In this document: positions 27,053 through 37,374 of the stretch, piece after piece
Layout of the letters: each line of letters starts with the position of its first letter
How positions within the stretch are numbered: position 1 is the stretch's first letter
Assembly (NCBI RefSeq): GCF_020783315.1
Contig: NZ_CP086063.1
Span: 2,096,501 to 2,160,500 of the forward strand
DNA length: 64,000 nucleotides
Direction of reading: 5' to 3'
DNA from: Ferruginibacter lapsinanis
Lineage (GTDB): Bacteria > Bacteroidota > Bacteroidia > Chitinophagales > Chitinophagaceae
Position numbers and translations under genes: made by a program
Notes under the pieces: generated by a model
Told to the model about the DNA's origin: nothing
Seen by the model: the letters and a program-made list of their open reading frames with translations, nothing else
The model's database searches: none

Positions 27053-30013
27053 TTATACGGTTGCAGGGCCTTTATCAGAGCTAAGTATCTCAGCTTCTCC
27101 TAAAGGTTTGTCTTTTGCAAAATCAACCAATATCGGCGCTGCCACAAATATCGATGAGTAAGTACCGGTAACAACACCTATCAACATTGCAAACGCAAAT
27201 CCTCTTGTTACTTCTCCACCAAAGATGAATAAGATCAATAAGGTTAAGAATACAGTCAATGAAGTCATGATTGTACGACTCAAAGTGTCATTTACCGCTC
27301 TGTTAATGATATTACCTTTTTCAGATGCTTTAGAACCTTTACTGTATTCACGAATACGGTCAAATACGATCACCGTATCATTCATACTAAACCCGATCAC
27401 AGTAAGTACCGCAGCAATAAAGTGCTGATCGATCTCTAATGGGAATGGTACAACATTCTTCAAGAAAGAGAATACAGCTAACGTTACAAGAACATCATGT
27501 AATAATGCTACGATCGTACCGAAAGAATATCTCCAGTCACGGAACCGAAGCAATATATATATGAAGATGATCACGATAGAAAAAATGGTCGCTTTGATAG
27601 CCCCTCTTTTCAGATCTTCAGAGATCGTAGGTTGTACAGTTTGCGAACTTTGTATGTTTGTTTTTATGAAATCTTCATAGCTCACACCCGGTAATACTTT
27701 TTTCAATCCTTCATATAGTTTGGTTTGAACTGCTGCATCAGCATTGTCCTGTCCTTTCAGGTATGAAGTAGTAATATTAAGATGTTTGTTATCTCCTACA
27801 GTTTTTATAACAGGGAAATCGCCACCGAAAGCGTTTTTCAGATCATCTCTTACATCATCATTTTTTACAGGTTGTGCAAATTGAACAGTATAGCTTCTTC
27901 CACCTTTAAATTCCACGCCTTCATGGAAACCATTAAAGTAAGAACCAATACCCAACAATAATACAACGATAGAAATGCCGTAAGCTATCTTTCTGTATTT
28001 AATAAAGTTGATACTGGTATGTGTAAATACTTTTTTAGAAATACCAGTGAAGTAATTAAAGTGACGTTGTTTGTTTGTCCAGAAATCAGTGATCAATCTT
28101 GAAACTAAAATTCCGCAGAATAATGATAAGGTGATACCTAACATTTGCGTTGTAGCGAAACCAAGTACAGGACCTAAACCAAAAATAAACAATATGGCAG
28201 CCGTTAAGAAACTGGTAACGTGAGCATCAATAACCGGAGCTAAAGAGCGTTTGTAACCATCATTAACAGCCTGCGGATAAGATTTACCTTTCGTAAGTTC
28301 TTCTTTTATTCTTTCAAAGATAATTACGTTAGTATCTACCGCCATACCGATCGTTAATACTAAACCTGCAATACCTGCAGAAGTTAAAGTAAAGCCCATT
28401 GCGGTTAATACACCAACAGTAAACAATACGTTCAATATTAATGCAATGTTTGCAACCCATCCGCCGGTGTTGTAGTAAATAAGCATCAAAGCAAATATTA
28501 CCGCAAAAGCGATCAGGAATGATTTGGCACCACCGTTTACGGCTTCTTTACCAAGTGTAGGACCTACAACCTGTTCTGCAACGATCTTAGCAGGGGCATC
28601 TAATTTACCCGCCTTCAAAATATTCGCAAGATCTTGCGCTTCTTCAATGGTAAAGTTTCCTGAAATTTCACTACTACCACCTTCAATAGGACCATTTACA
28701 TTTGGAGCAGAATAAACGATATCGTCCAATGCAATAGCAATTGGTCTGTTAACATTGTTGGTAGTTAAACGAGCCCATGTTTTTGATCCCAGATTGGTCA
28801 TTTGCATTTTGATAGAAGGTCTGCCTCTATCATCAAAACCTTGACCAGCCTCTTCAACACCATCTCCTTCTAACTGTGCCTTATCAGACCCCATAACAGT
28901 TTTGATAGCATATAAAGGATAAAAGCGCTGACCGGTTTTTTCTACTTTTTCTTCAACACCTAATAAAAATTTACAATCGCCTGGCAAGTTATTTTTTACT
29001 ACATCTAAAGCCATGTAACTATTAAAAGTGCCTGTATCTTTCAGTGCTATATTACCAATGGCAGAAGCAAAAATTTGTTTACCTGTTTTATCCTGTTGTG
29101 GACTGATCGGATTGATGATCTTCAGAAACGCATTTTTATTGGCATTGATCTTTGCAGAATCAACAACAGATTTTACAGCGGTATCAACAGAGACGCCACT
29201 TAAATAATCAGTTACTGCTTTATCTACATTTTCCAGTGAACTTGATAATTCGCCGATATTGTAAACTTCCCAGAATTGTAGGTTAGCAGATGATTGTAAA
29301 TATTTACGTACTCTTTCTTTATCGGTAACACCGGCCAATTCTACGTTGATGATACCTTTATTTTCATCTAAGTTGATATTAGGTTGTGCTACCCCGAATT
29401 TATCGATACGTTTTAATAAGATCTTGTAAGTTTGATTGATAGCACCCTTTGCAGTAGTACGTATCTGATCAGCTACTTTATCATCGTTATCAGTGATTTT
29501 TATTTGCTTACCAGCACCTGCAAACAATGAAGCTAGATTAGATGCAGGGTTTTGTTGCTTATACACTTTTGTAAACAAAGAAATGTAATCAACATCGCTG
29601 TTTACTTTTTCAGCGTTTGCAGTTTGTATCGCTTTCAATAAAGCTGGATCTTTTGGATTGTTGCTTAAAGATTTCAACAAGCCTTCCAAACTAACCTCTA
29701 GGGTTACACTCATACCACCTTGCAGATCCAAACCGAGGTTCAACTCGTTCTCTTTACATTTTTGGTAAGATGATCCAACGATCGGATAGATCTTTTTATC
29801 TCTTGTGCTGTCAAGAATGTGTTGCATTCTTCCTTTTACAAGCAGATCTTTTTCTTCGCCTTTGGCATCAGGGAATTGTGATTTTACAATTCTTTCTGCC
29901 TGCGTTTTTACTTTATTTTCGTAACTGCGTACTACCCATGTATAAGACAACTCCCATATGGAGATCAGTGTCAAAGCAATCGCAAAAAACCAAACTAAGC
30001 CTTTTAGTTTCAT
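27053..30013 (-). CDS. secDF: Fused protein-export subunit SecDF
   Basis: 986 residues combining SecD and SecF, a fusion usual in Bacteroidota. The SecD half has LNLGLDLQGGMSVTLEV, a large periplasmic domain with VELAGVTDKERVRKYLQ, and the helix with GLVLTIGMAVDTNVIIFERI. The SecF half has FHEGVEFKGGRSYTVQF and IGFSMNDTVIVFDRIREY. About twelve membrane helices. It uses the proton gradient to pull proteins through SecYEG on the outer face of the inner membrane. The SecD segment is longer than in E. coli. It is transcribed alone. Confidence 0.95.
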   Translation of the reverse strand: MKLKGLVWFFAIALTLISIWELSYTWVVRSYENKVKTQAERIVKSQFPDAKGEEKDLLVKGRMQHILDSTRDKKIYPIVGSSYQKCKENELNLGLDLQGGMSVTLEVSLEGLLKSLSNNPKDPALLKAIQTANAEKVNSDVDYISLFTKVYKQQNPASNLASLFAGAGKQIKITDNDDKVADQIRTTAKGAINQTYKILLKRIDKFGVAQPNINLDENKGIINVELAGVTDKERVRKYLQSSANLQFWEVYNIGELSSSLENVDKAVTDYLSGVSVDTAVKSVVDSAKINANKNAFLKIINPISPQQDKTGKQIFASAIGNIALKDTGTFNSYMALDVVKNNLPGDCKFLLGVEEKVEKTGQRFYPLYAIKTVMGSDKAQLEGDGVEEAGQGFDDRGRPSIKMQMTNLGSKTWARLTTNNVNRPIAIALDDIVYSAPNVNGPIEGGSSEISGNFTIEEAQDLANILKAGKLDAPAKIVAEQVVGPTLGKEAVNGGAKSFLIAFAVIFALMLIYYNTGGWVANIALILNVLFTVGVLTAMGFTLTSAGIAGLVLTIGMAVDTNVIIFERIKEELTKGKSYPQAVNDGYKRSLAPVIDAHVTSFLTAAILFIFGLGPVLGFATTQMLGITLSLFCGILVSRLITDFWTNKQRHFNYFTGISKKVFTHTSINFIKYRKIAYGISIVVLLLGIGSYFNGFHEGVEFKGGRSYTVQFAQPVKNDDVRDDLKNAFGGDFPVIKTVGDNKHLNITTSYLKGQDNADAAVQTKLYEGLKKVLPGVSYEDFIKTNIQSSQTVQPTISEDLKRGAIKATIFSIVIIFIYILLRFRDWRYSFGTIVALLHDVLVTLAVFSFLKNVVPFPLEIDQHFIAAVLTVIGFSMNDTVIVFDRIREYSKGSKASEKGNIINRAVNDTLSRTIMTSLTVFLTLLILFIFGGEVTRGFAFAMLIGVVTGTYSSIFVAAPILVDFAKDKPLGEAEILSSDKGPATV

Positions 30014-30065
30014 AATCAGTGTCTTTTAGAGCTATTTTGTTAATTTTTAGAAGTTTGCAAAGATA

Positions 30066-30135
30066 GGGGAAAATATATATGAATAAGCTAATTGGTAATA
30101 GGCAATTAGCAATAGGCATTTAGTGATTGGCAAAT
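30066..30135. repeat. Stutter repeat of TTAGCAATAGGCA words upstream of secDF
   Basis: Words such as TAATAGGCAATTAGCAATAGG, CATTTAG and TTGGCAAATAGC recur between the divergent secDF and aminotransferase genes. Nearby, 30165-30213 repeats CGTTTAAACC and CTTTTAAACGTTTAAAC. Confidence 0.5.
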
Positions 30136-30218
30136 AGCAGGAAAGTCCAAGAGGATCAAGGATTTAACTCGTAAACGATTTTACTCCTTAAACCTTTTAA
30201 ACGTTTAAACCTTTTCCC

Positions 30219-30226
30219 TACCTTTG
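30219..30226 (+). promoter_or_regulatory. -7 promoter element TACCTTTG of the aminotransferase gene
   Basis: A perfect TAnnTTTG, 35 nt before the GTG start at 30262. Confidence 0.6.
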
Positions 30227-30261
30227 CACTCCGAAAAATCACACATTTAAAACTTAAAAAA

Positions 30262-31464
30262 GTGTCTAACAACCATTTATTAGCCGACAGAATCAATGCG
30301 CTGGAAGAAAGTGCAACCCTAGCCATGAGTAAAAAAAGCCGTGAAATAGCTGCTCAGGGCCATGATGTAATTAACCTTAGTGTAGGAGAGCCTGATTTTA
30401 AGACGCCTCCTCACATCTGCGAAGCAGCCAAGAAGGCGATCGATGACGGGTTTCATGCATACACCCCCGTATCCGGTATTCCTGAATTGCGTTCAGCAAT
30501 CGCTGAAAAATTAAAAAGAGAGAATGGACTTGAATGGAAGGCTGAAAATATAGTAGTGTCAACAGGTGCAAAACATTCGTTGGCAAATGTGATAGAAGTA
30601 TTGGTGAAAAAAGGAGAAGAAGTGATCATTTTAGGGCCTTACTGGGTAAGCTATGCTGAAATGGTGAAATTGGCGGAAGGTAAAAGCGTGATCCTGGATG
30701 GTAGCTTTGAAAATGATTTCAAAGTAACACCTGAGCAGATAGAAGCCGCCATTACTCCAAAAACAAAGATCATTATGTATGCGTCACCGAATAACCCAAC
30801 GGGGTCGGTGTATAGCGAAAAAGAACTGAGGGCCATTGCAGCGATCGTTGCTAAGCATCCGAATATTTTTGTATTGGCTGATGAAATTTATGAATACATC
30901 AATTTCACTCCGGAAGGACATTTTAGTATTGGAAGTGTTCCTGAAATTAAAGACAGGGTAATTACTGTTAATGGTTTCAGTAAAGGTTTTGCAATGACCG
31001 GTTGGAGAGTTGGTTTCATTGCTGCTGCAAAATGGATCGCTGATGCAGTAGATAAATTACAAGGACAGGTTACCAGTGGTACTAATAGCATAGCTCAAAA
31101 AGCAGCTGCCATTGCTTTTACTAATATGGATGCTCCAAAAATGATGTTGGAAGCGTACAGACGTAGAAGAGACCTGGTAATTACTAAATTAAAAGAAGTG
31201 CCTGGTTTTAAAGTACGTGTACCAGACGGAGCGTTCTATGCTTTCCCTGATGTTAGTTCTTATTTTGGCAAAACAGACGGTAAAGTAACCATTAAAAATG
31301 CTGATGAATTGTGCTTGTGGTTATTAGAAACAGCTCATATAGCATTGGTAACAGGTAACGCATTTGGTGCACCAAACTGTATTCGTATCAGTACTGCTGC
31401 TGCTGATGAAAAATTGGTAGAAGCAATTGAGAGAATGAAAACAGCTTTGGCAACATTGAAGTAA
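30262..31464 (+). CDS. Aspartate aminotransferase (class I/II, PLP-dependent)
   Basis: 400 residues starting at a GTG; no upstream ATG fits. The PLP Schiff-base lysine is Lys241 in NGFSKGFAMTGWRVG. Also present: NLSVGEPDFKTP near the N-terminus, ASPNNPTGSVY and ADEIYEYI for cofactor binding, and an Arg in CIRISTA near the C-terminus that binds the substrate carboxylate. This matches subgroup Ib aspartate or prephenate aminotransferases. Own promoter and terminator, so monocistronic. Confidence 0.9.
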   Translation: MSNNHLLADRINALEESATLAMSKKSREIAAQGHDVINLSVGEPDFKTPPHICEAAKKAIDDGFHAYTPVSGIPELRSAIAEKLKRENGLEWKAENIVVSTGAKHSLANVIEVLVKKGEEVIILGPYWVSYAEMVKLAEGKSVILDGSFENDFKVTPEQIEAAITPKTKIIMYASPNNPTGSVYSEKELRAIAAIVAKHPNIFVLADEIYEYINFTPEGHFSIGSVPEIKDRVITVNGFSKGFAMTGWRVGFIAAAKWIADAVDKLQGQVTSGTNSIAQKAAAIAFTNMDAPKMMLEAYRRRRDLVITKLKEVPGFKVRVPDGAFYAFPDVSSYFGKTDGKVTIKNADELCLWLLETAHIALVTGNAFGAPNCIRISTAAADEKLVEAIERMKTALATLK

Positions 31465-31476
31465 TAAAACGTGTAT

Positions 31477-31522
31477 AAAAACAAAGACCGCAGTGCAAAA
31501 CGCTGCGGTCTTTGTTTTTTGG
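31477..31522 (+). terminator. Terminator after the aminotransferase gene
   Basis: Stem AAAAACAAAGACCGCAG with CTGCGGTCTTTGTTTTT, a 17-bp perfect inverted repeat (31477-31493 with 31503-31519). It may also serve the convergent coaE gene. Confidence 0.9.
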
Positions 31523-31551
31523 GGATATGTTAGATATATGATCAGGAACTA

Positions 31552-32145
31552 TCAGTTCGATCTGTGTTCTGACAATAATTCTTCGTGAATTTTTAAAATC
31601 TGAGGGATCAATAACTGTTGCTCATCATTGGTAATAACGTAATCGCATAAACGCATCTTAATTTCTTCGTCAATTTGTTTGTTCATTCTTGATAGAACTT
31701 CCTCACGGGTTATGTTATCCCGTTGCATGGTTCTTTGTATACGAAGGGGAGTAGGAGCATAGACCCCAATTATTTTATCGAGGTATTCCTGTGAGCCACT
31801 TTCAAAAATGATCGCTGCTTCTTTTATTGCGTAAGGAGTAGTTTGCTGATGCATCCAACTTTCAGCATCTTTTATCGTAGCCGGATGAACAAGCGAATTG
31901 AGGATAGCTAATTTCTCCGGGTCCTTAAAAACAATAGAGGAGAGGTAGGGGCGGTTTAATTGACCATTGATATAAGATGCTTCGCCAAATTTTTCCCTGA
32001 TCTGTTGTTTCAGATATGGATCTTCATTCATTAATCGTTTAGAGGCATCATCAGCATAATATACAGGCACACCCAATGCTTCAAATACTTTGGCAACAAC
32101 GCTTTTGCCACTGCCGATACCGCCTGTGATGCCAATTTTTAACAT
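31552..32145 (-). CDS. coaE: Dephospho-CoA kinase
   Basis: 197 residues. The P-loop GITGGIGSGKS is at the N-terminus, followed by YYADDASKRLM and HPATIKDAESW, and EAAIIFESG with the conserved acidic lid residues. It phosphorylates dephospho-CoA, the last step of CoA synthesis. It is the last gene of the leftward run nusB-DUF1573-yajC-coaE; the yajC-coaE spacer is filled by an inverted stutter repeat. Confidence 0.95.
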   Translation of the reverse strand: MLKIGITGGIGSGKSVVAKVFEALGVPVYYADDASKRLMNEDPYLKQQIREKFGEASYINGQLNRPYLSSIVFKDPEKLAILNSLVHPATIKDAESWMHQQTTPYAIKEAAIIFESGSQEYLDKIIGVYAPTPLRIQRTMQRDNITREEVLSRMNKQIDEEIKMRLCDYVITNDEQQLLIPQILKIHEELLSEHRSN

Positions 32146-32147
32146 AA

Positions 32148-32287
32148 AAAATTTACGATTTGGGATTTGGGATTTGGGATTTACGATTTCCTATTTACTG
32201 TTGGCGGTTGATTGAATAAATGCCATTGTAATATAAAAACTTTTCATCTATAATGAAATCGTAAATCGTAAATCCCAAATCGTAAAT
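32148..32287. repeat. Inverted stutter-repeat element filling the yajC-coaE spacer
   Basis: The left arm (about 32151-32190) repeats GATTTGGGATTTGGGATTT and TTTACGATTT. The right arm (about 32252-32287) is its reverse complement in style, AAATCGTAAATCGTAAATCC then CAAATCGTAAAT. Between the arms lie about 60 bp of unrelated sequence. In RNA the arms could pair over about 30 nt. The element touches the coaE start codon on one side and the yajC stop on the other. Confidence 0.7.
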
Positions 32288-32290
32288 AAA

Positions 32291-32626
32291 CTATTTTGTT
32301 TCCACTACTTTATTGATTGCAGCAGACCACTCTAAACTAATAGTGCTTTTTTCAATTTTGATATAACTGCCAGGGCTTATTTCTAATTGCAGCGTACCAT
32401 CTTCATTCACCTTGTTAACTGTACCATGTATTCCTGCAATAGTTACCACTTTATCACCTTTCTTCAAATCATTGATGAAAGTCTTTTGTTGTTTTGCTTT
32501 TTTAGCTTGCGGACGGATCATAAAAAGCCAGAATACTAAAATCATCAGCCCCATGAAGATCAAAGAAAAACTACTGCTGCTTTTCCCTTGAGGATCAGCC
32601 ATCAAAAAAATACTAAGTAATTGCAT
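32291..32626 (-). CDS. yajC: Preprotein translocase accessory subunit YajC
   Basis: 111 residues: one membrane helix (about 22-42, ending WLFMIRPQAKKAKQQKTF) and a small cytoplasmic beta domain with LKKGDKVVTIAGIHGTV. YajC associates with SecDF and SecYEG. Here it is separated from secDF by about 2.3 kb, lying instead in the nusB run. An internal ATG at residue 9 is a possible alternative start. Confidence 0.93.
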   Translation of the reverse strand: MQLLSIFLMADPQGKSSSSFSLIFMGLMILVFWLFMIRPQAKKAKQQKTFINDLKKGDKVVTIAGIHGTVNKVNEDGTLQLEISPGSYIKIEKSTISLEWSAAINKVVETK

Positions 32627-32659
32627 TTTGTTATTTATTAATTGTGTTGAATAAGAAAA

Positions 32660-33094
32660 TTATTTTTTTACTATCACTTCACCTTTTAAAAGCAGTGTAG
32701 GAAAATCCGGGTTGGTATTAGCTGTAACGGTAATGGTTTTTTCATTGTGTCCGGTTTTTCCCTGGCTATTGAATACCGCTTTAATAAAACTTATTTCGCC
32801 GGGTAAGATCGGCTTTTCTGGTTTTTCTGCTACAGTGCAACCACAACTTGCAGATGTACTGGTGATCACCATTGGTTTGGTGCCTGTGTTCTTAAACCTG
32901 AAATTGAATTCTACTTTTTCACCTTCCGTTACTGTACCAAAATTAAATACACTATCTATTAGTTGTACTGATGTAGTGTCTTTCAGTGCGGCTTTCTCCT
33001 GCATGGCTGCGTCGTCAGAAATTTTATCATTTCTTTTTACATCACAAGATACTATTACTGATAGCAAAGCGATAACAAAGATACTTCTGTTCAT
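32660..33094 (-). CDS. DUF1573 lipoprotein
   Basis: 144 residues from the ATG at 33094 (the frame is open to 33112). The signal peptide ends in a lipobox, SVIVSC, so it should be a lipoprotein. The DUF1573 domain is an Ig-like/ASH-type beta sandwich: SVFNFGTVTEGEKVEFNFRF, KNTGTKPMVITS, SASCGCTVAEKP and FNSQGKTGHNEKTITV. The function is unknown; the domain is frequent in Bacteroidota envelopes. It lies between nusB and yajC. Confidence 0.85.
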   Translation of the reverse strand: MNRSIFVIALLSVIVSCDVKRNDKISDDAAMQEKAALKDTTSVQLIDSVFNFGTVTEGEKVEFNFRFKNTGTKPMVITSTSASCGCTVAEKPEKPILPGEISFIKAVFNSQGKTGHNEKTITVTANTNPDFPTLLLKGEVIVKK

Positions 33095-33142
33095 CGTATG
33101 GAATTTTTGCAAAGGTATTTTTAAATTTAAAATTGAATGGTA

Positions 33143-34075
33143 TTATAACTTACTGTTTTTAAAACTGATCTTATTGATCTTGCCTTCGGTTGTTAACTCT
33201 TTATGTATATTATCAAGAATACCATTGATAAACTGACCACTCTGAGGAGTGCTGTATTCCTTCGCCAGATCTATATATTCGTTGATTGTAACTTTTGTCG
33301 GAATGGTTTCAAAGAACAGGAATTCGCAAATGCCCATTTGAATAATGATCAGATCCAGTGCGGCTATACGCTCTGCATCCCAGTTCTTTAATTTGGGTTT
33401 AAGCAATTCCATGCTTACTTCCTTTTTCTCAATCGTGGTTTGTAAAAGGTCTCTGGCAAAATCCATTTTGTCTTTACTTACAAAAATGCCAAAATCATAT
33501 GACTGTGGTTTTTGCAAAAAATTCAACATCAATACATTCATCATCTCTGCATCATCATCCCAGTTAATGAATTGTTCTTCTACATGATTGATAAAGTCTT
33601 CATTAGGGAGCATCAGGTTAGAGAAAATAAATTGAAGTATTTCTCTTTCACCTTTTTTGTCTCTTGCCTGAACACTTACATATTCTTTATATTCTTCAGA
33701 TTCAGCGAGTGCCTGATATGTCTTTTTTAATAATTCGGCGTCTAAAAAATGATGAGGTTTTATTTCATCTGCGGCATTTTTAAAGGAAGGTTCTTCTATG
33801 ATTTTCCAAAGCAATTCATTGCCGGCAATTTTGGTATTTACATTCAGATCACCGGCGCTGGGCAAATGTTTTGATGCTTTCTGACGGGCATCTTTTTCAG
33901 AATAACGGGCTACTTCCGTTAAAAAATACACCAGGTATACAAATAGCTGTCTGCTCTGTTCTACTTGTTTTCTTAAGAGGGTCAATGCATCTTTAACCTG
34001 AACATCGTTGCTGATACTGTCTAATGTATACAGGCTTTGCATCACTTTTACCCTGATATTTCTTCTGCTGATCAT
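33143..34075 (-). CDS. nusB: Transcription antitermination factor NusB, long Bacteroidota form
   Basis: 310 residues, about twice the length of E. coli NusB. The N-terminus ISRRNIRVKVMQSLY and the C-terminal NusB core (AERIAALDLIIIQMGICEFL, then KVTINEYIDLAKEYSTPQSG and FINGILDNI) match the RNA-binding fold; the middle ~150 residues are an expansion usual in this phylum. With NusE it binds boxA RNA and keeps rRNA transcription processive. It is the first gene of its leftward run. Confidence 0.9.
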   Translation of the reverse strand: MISRRNIRVKVMQSLYTLDSISNDVQVKDALTLLRKQVEQSRQLFVYLVYFLTEVARYSEKDARQKASKHLPSAGDLNVNTKIAGNELLWKIIEEPSFKNAADEIKPHHFLDAELLKKTYQALAESEEYKEYVSVQARDKKGEREILQFIFSNLMLPNEDFINHVEEQFINWDDDAEMMNVLMLNFLQKPQSYDFGIFVSKDKMDFARDLLQTTIEKKEVSMELLKPKLKNWDAERIAALDLIIIQMGICEFLFFETIPTKVTINEYIDLAKEYSTPQSGQFINGILDNIHKELTTEGKINKISFKNSKL

Positions 34076-34442
34076 TTACTAAGAACTTTATTTGAGGCTG
34101 CAAAGCTAATGGAAATACTGTTTAATCGATATTTTTATCTTACTTAGATTGATAACCAATAGTTTAAACTATTCTTCTCAATCGTTTTTCAAGTAGAAAT
34201 ATTCTGCTCTTTTTAGGTAAGACAATTTTGCTCTCTGCAGTTTACGATGCATATAATAAATACAGAATTCATTCAGAAACAGTCATTAATGCAGTTTTGG
34301 CATTAAGAAAAATGTAAAAAATGACAAATTTTGCTGATAAAACTGCCAACAATACTTTTTAACTCGATTGGTACGAAATTGGAGTACCTTCGCTGCCCGT
34401 TATAACGGAAATAATATAAATCAATCAAAAACTAATACAACT
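34076..34442. promoter_or_regulatory. Divergent nusB-groES intergenic region with a dyad element
   Basis: 367 bp with no credible gene. It contains a dyad at 34147-34183: outer arms GATTGA and TCAATC around the perfect 16-bp palindrome AATAGTTTAAACTATT. A -7 box TACCTTCG at 34385-34392 precedes groES by 50 nt. No CIRCE element (the HrcA site) is visible. The rest is AT-rich and unremarkable. Confidence 0.55.
34385..34392 (+). promoter_or_regulatory. -7 promoter element TACCTTCG of groES
   Basis: TAnnTTCG-type box with a 50-nt leader to the groES ATG at 34443. Confidence 0.5.
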
Positions 34443-34724
34443 ATGGCGAAGAAGTTAAGCATTACCCCATTACACGACAGGGTAATTGTAAAAGCTGCTG
34501 CTGCAGAAGAAAAGTCTGCCGGCGGTATCATTATCCCTGACACAGCAAAAGAAAAACCTCAACGTGGTACTGTAGTAGCTGCAGGTCCTGGTAAAAAAGA
34601 CGAACCGGTTACTGTAAAAGCAGGTGATACTGTTTTGTATGGTAAATATGCAGGTACAGAGATCACTATCGAAGGTATTGAGTACCTGATCATGAGAGAG
34701 AGTGATATTCTTGCAATCGTTTAA
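34443..34724 (+). CDS. groES: Co-chaperonin GroES
   Basis: 93 residues from the ATG at 34443 ([17 protein letters not shown]); the frame is open from 34368, but the -7 box lies inside that extension. The mobile-loop region [19 protein letters not shown] and the roof PGKKDEP are typical. It caps the GroEL ring during ATP-driven folding. It is followed by groEL after a 128-bp spacer made of stutter repeats. Confidence 0.96.
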   Translation: MAKKLSITPLHDRVIVKAAAAEEKSAGGIIIPDTAKEKPQRGTVVAAGPGKKDEPVTVKAGDTVLYGKYAGTEITIEGIEYLIMRESDILAIV

Positions 34725-34726
34725 TC

Positions 34727-36490
<1,764 letters not shown>

Positions 36491-36516
36491 TTAATTGATA
36501 ATTTATAATTGATAAT

Positions 36517-36550
36517 AAAAGTCCCTTCTGCGAAAGCTTGAGGGACTTTT
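36517..36550 (+). terminator. Terminator after groEL
   Basis: Stem AAAAGTCCCT (36517-36526) with AGGGACTTTT (36541-36550) and a 14-nt loop. Confidence 0.8.
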
Positions 36551-36588
36551 AGATAACGCTTTTCTCTAACAATTAAAATGTATGACTT

Positions 36589-36687
36589 ATGAAAAAAAGA
36601 TTACAACATTGGTATTGTTACCTGAAAAAAATTGCAGGCTTGCACAAAAATGATTACTGGGATAATAATCCATTTGTAATCCATTAA
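36589..36687 (+). CDS. Candidate 32-residue small protein between groEL and yiaA/B
   Basis: ATG at 36589 to TAA at 36687. The product begins MKKRLQHWYCYLKKIAGLHK and is basic and aromatic rich (three Trp or Tyr pairs), with an acidic-aromatic patch NDYWDNNPF near the end. It is bracketed by the groEL terminator (ends 36550) and a second terminator-like hairpin (36705-36741), which makes an independent small transcript conceivable. No promoter box was recognised in the 38-bp gap. Family unknown; it could also be a non-coding RNA. Confidence 0.35.
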   Translation: MKKRLQHWYCYLKKIAGLHKNDYWDNNPFVIH

Positions 36688-36704
36688 TTATGGCTGCCGT
36701 ATTT

Positions 36705-36741
36705 AAATCCCCGTTATGCTTCGTATATCGGGGATTTTTAT
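36705..36741 (+). terminator. Terminator-like hairpin downstream of the small ORF
   Basis: Stem AAATCCCCG (36705-36713) with CGGGGATTT (36729-36737) and a 15-nt loop, followed by T-rich sequence. The remaining stretch up to 36910 has an inverted repeat ACTTTTTTG...CAAAAAGT at 36748-36772 and is otherwise plain AT-rich sequence. Confidence 0.6.
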
Positions 36742-36910
36742 TTCGATACTTTTTTGCCTTGAAACAAAAAGTAAATACAAAAGTTAAAAAACAGCTAACA
36801 TCATCTAAATAAAAACATAAAAATCTCCAACACACAAAACATTTAACACAAAAAATTATTACCCCAGCAACCAACACAATACTTTTAGTTTCTTAATAAA
36901 ACTAAAAATT

Positions 36911-37318
36911 ATGTATCAAAAGCCATCAGCTGCATTCGTCGGCGCATCATGGATCGCTTTAGGCGTGGGTATGTTAGGATTTGTCATTGGTCTTTGGAGG
37001 GCTGAAATGGCACTCAATGAAAAAGGGTATTATTTCACCATTTTAATGTTTGGTCTATTTGCTGCTGTTTCTTTACAAAAATGTGTAAGAGACAGATTGG
37101 AAGGTATGTTTGTAACAGATATTTATTATGGGTTAAGCTGGTTCGCTACCATACTCTCTATCATTCTGTTAGTAGTAGGTTTATGGAATGCAACATTTTT
37201 GCCCAGTGAAAAAGGCTTTTATGCTTTTGCATTTTTACTCAGTATGTTTGGCGCAATCACGGTGCAGAAAAATACAAGAGATAGTCGTGATGTAGTTGAA
37301 AATGTAAGAGAGTTGTAA
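36911..37318 (+). CDS. YiaA/YiaB family inner membrane protein
   Basis: 135 residues containing two tandem copies of a two-helix unit: WIALGVGMLGFVIGLWRAEM with LNEKGYYFTILMFGLFAAVS, and WFATILSIILLVVGLWNATF with LPSEKGFYAFAFLLSMFGAI. This duplicated arrangement is the YiaAB pattern. Function unknown. Monocistronic, with a terminator right behind. Confidence 0.88.
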   Translation: MYQKPSAAFVGASWIALGVGMLGFVIGLWRAEMALNEKGYYFTILMFGLFAAVSLQKCVRDRLEGMFVTDIYYGLSWFATILSIILLVVGLWNATFLPSEKGFYAFAFLLSMFGAITVQKNTRDSRDVVENVREL

Positions 37319-37323
37319 AAATA

Positions 37324-37354
37324 AAACCCCGTTACTTTCTAGTAACGGGGTTTT
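37324..37354. terminator. Terminator between the YiaA/B gene and the convergent DUF805 gene
   Basis: A 14-bp perfect stem, AAAACCCCGTTACT with AGTAACGGGGTTTT, with a short loop; A and T runs on both sides allow bidirectional use. Confidence 0.88.
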
Positions 37355-37374
37355 ATGTAATCATTGTAATATAA

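Noticed and set aside
34076-34442. CIRCE heat-shock operator upstream of groES
   Set aside because: The TTAGCACTC-N9-GAGTGCTAA inverted repeat is absent; the dyad at 34147 has a different sequence and lies far from the groES start.
36587-36877. 96-codon minus-strand ORF behind groEL
   Set aside because: It runs across two terminator hairpins, is rich in Phe, Cys and Tyr typical of antisense AT-rich sequence, and has no promoter or family match.
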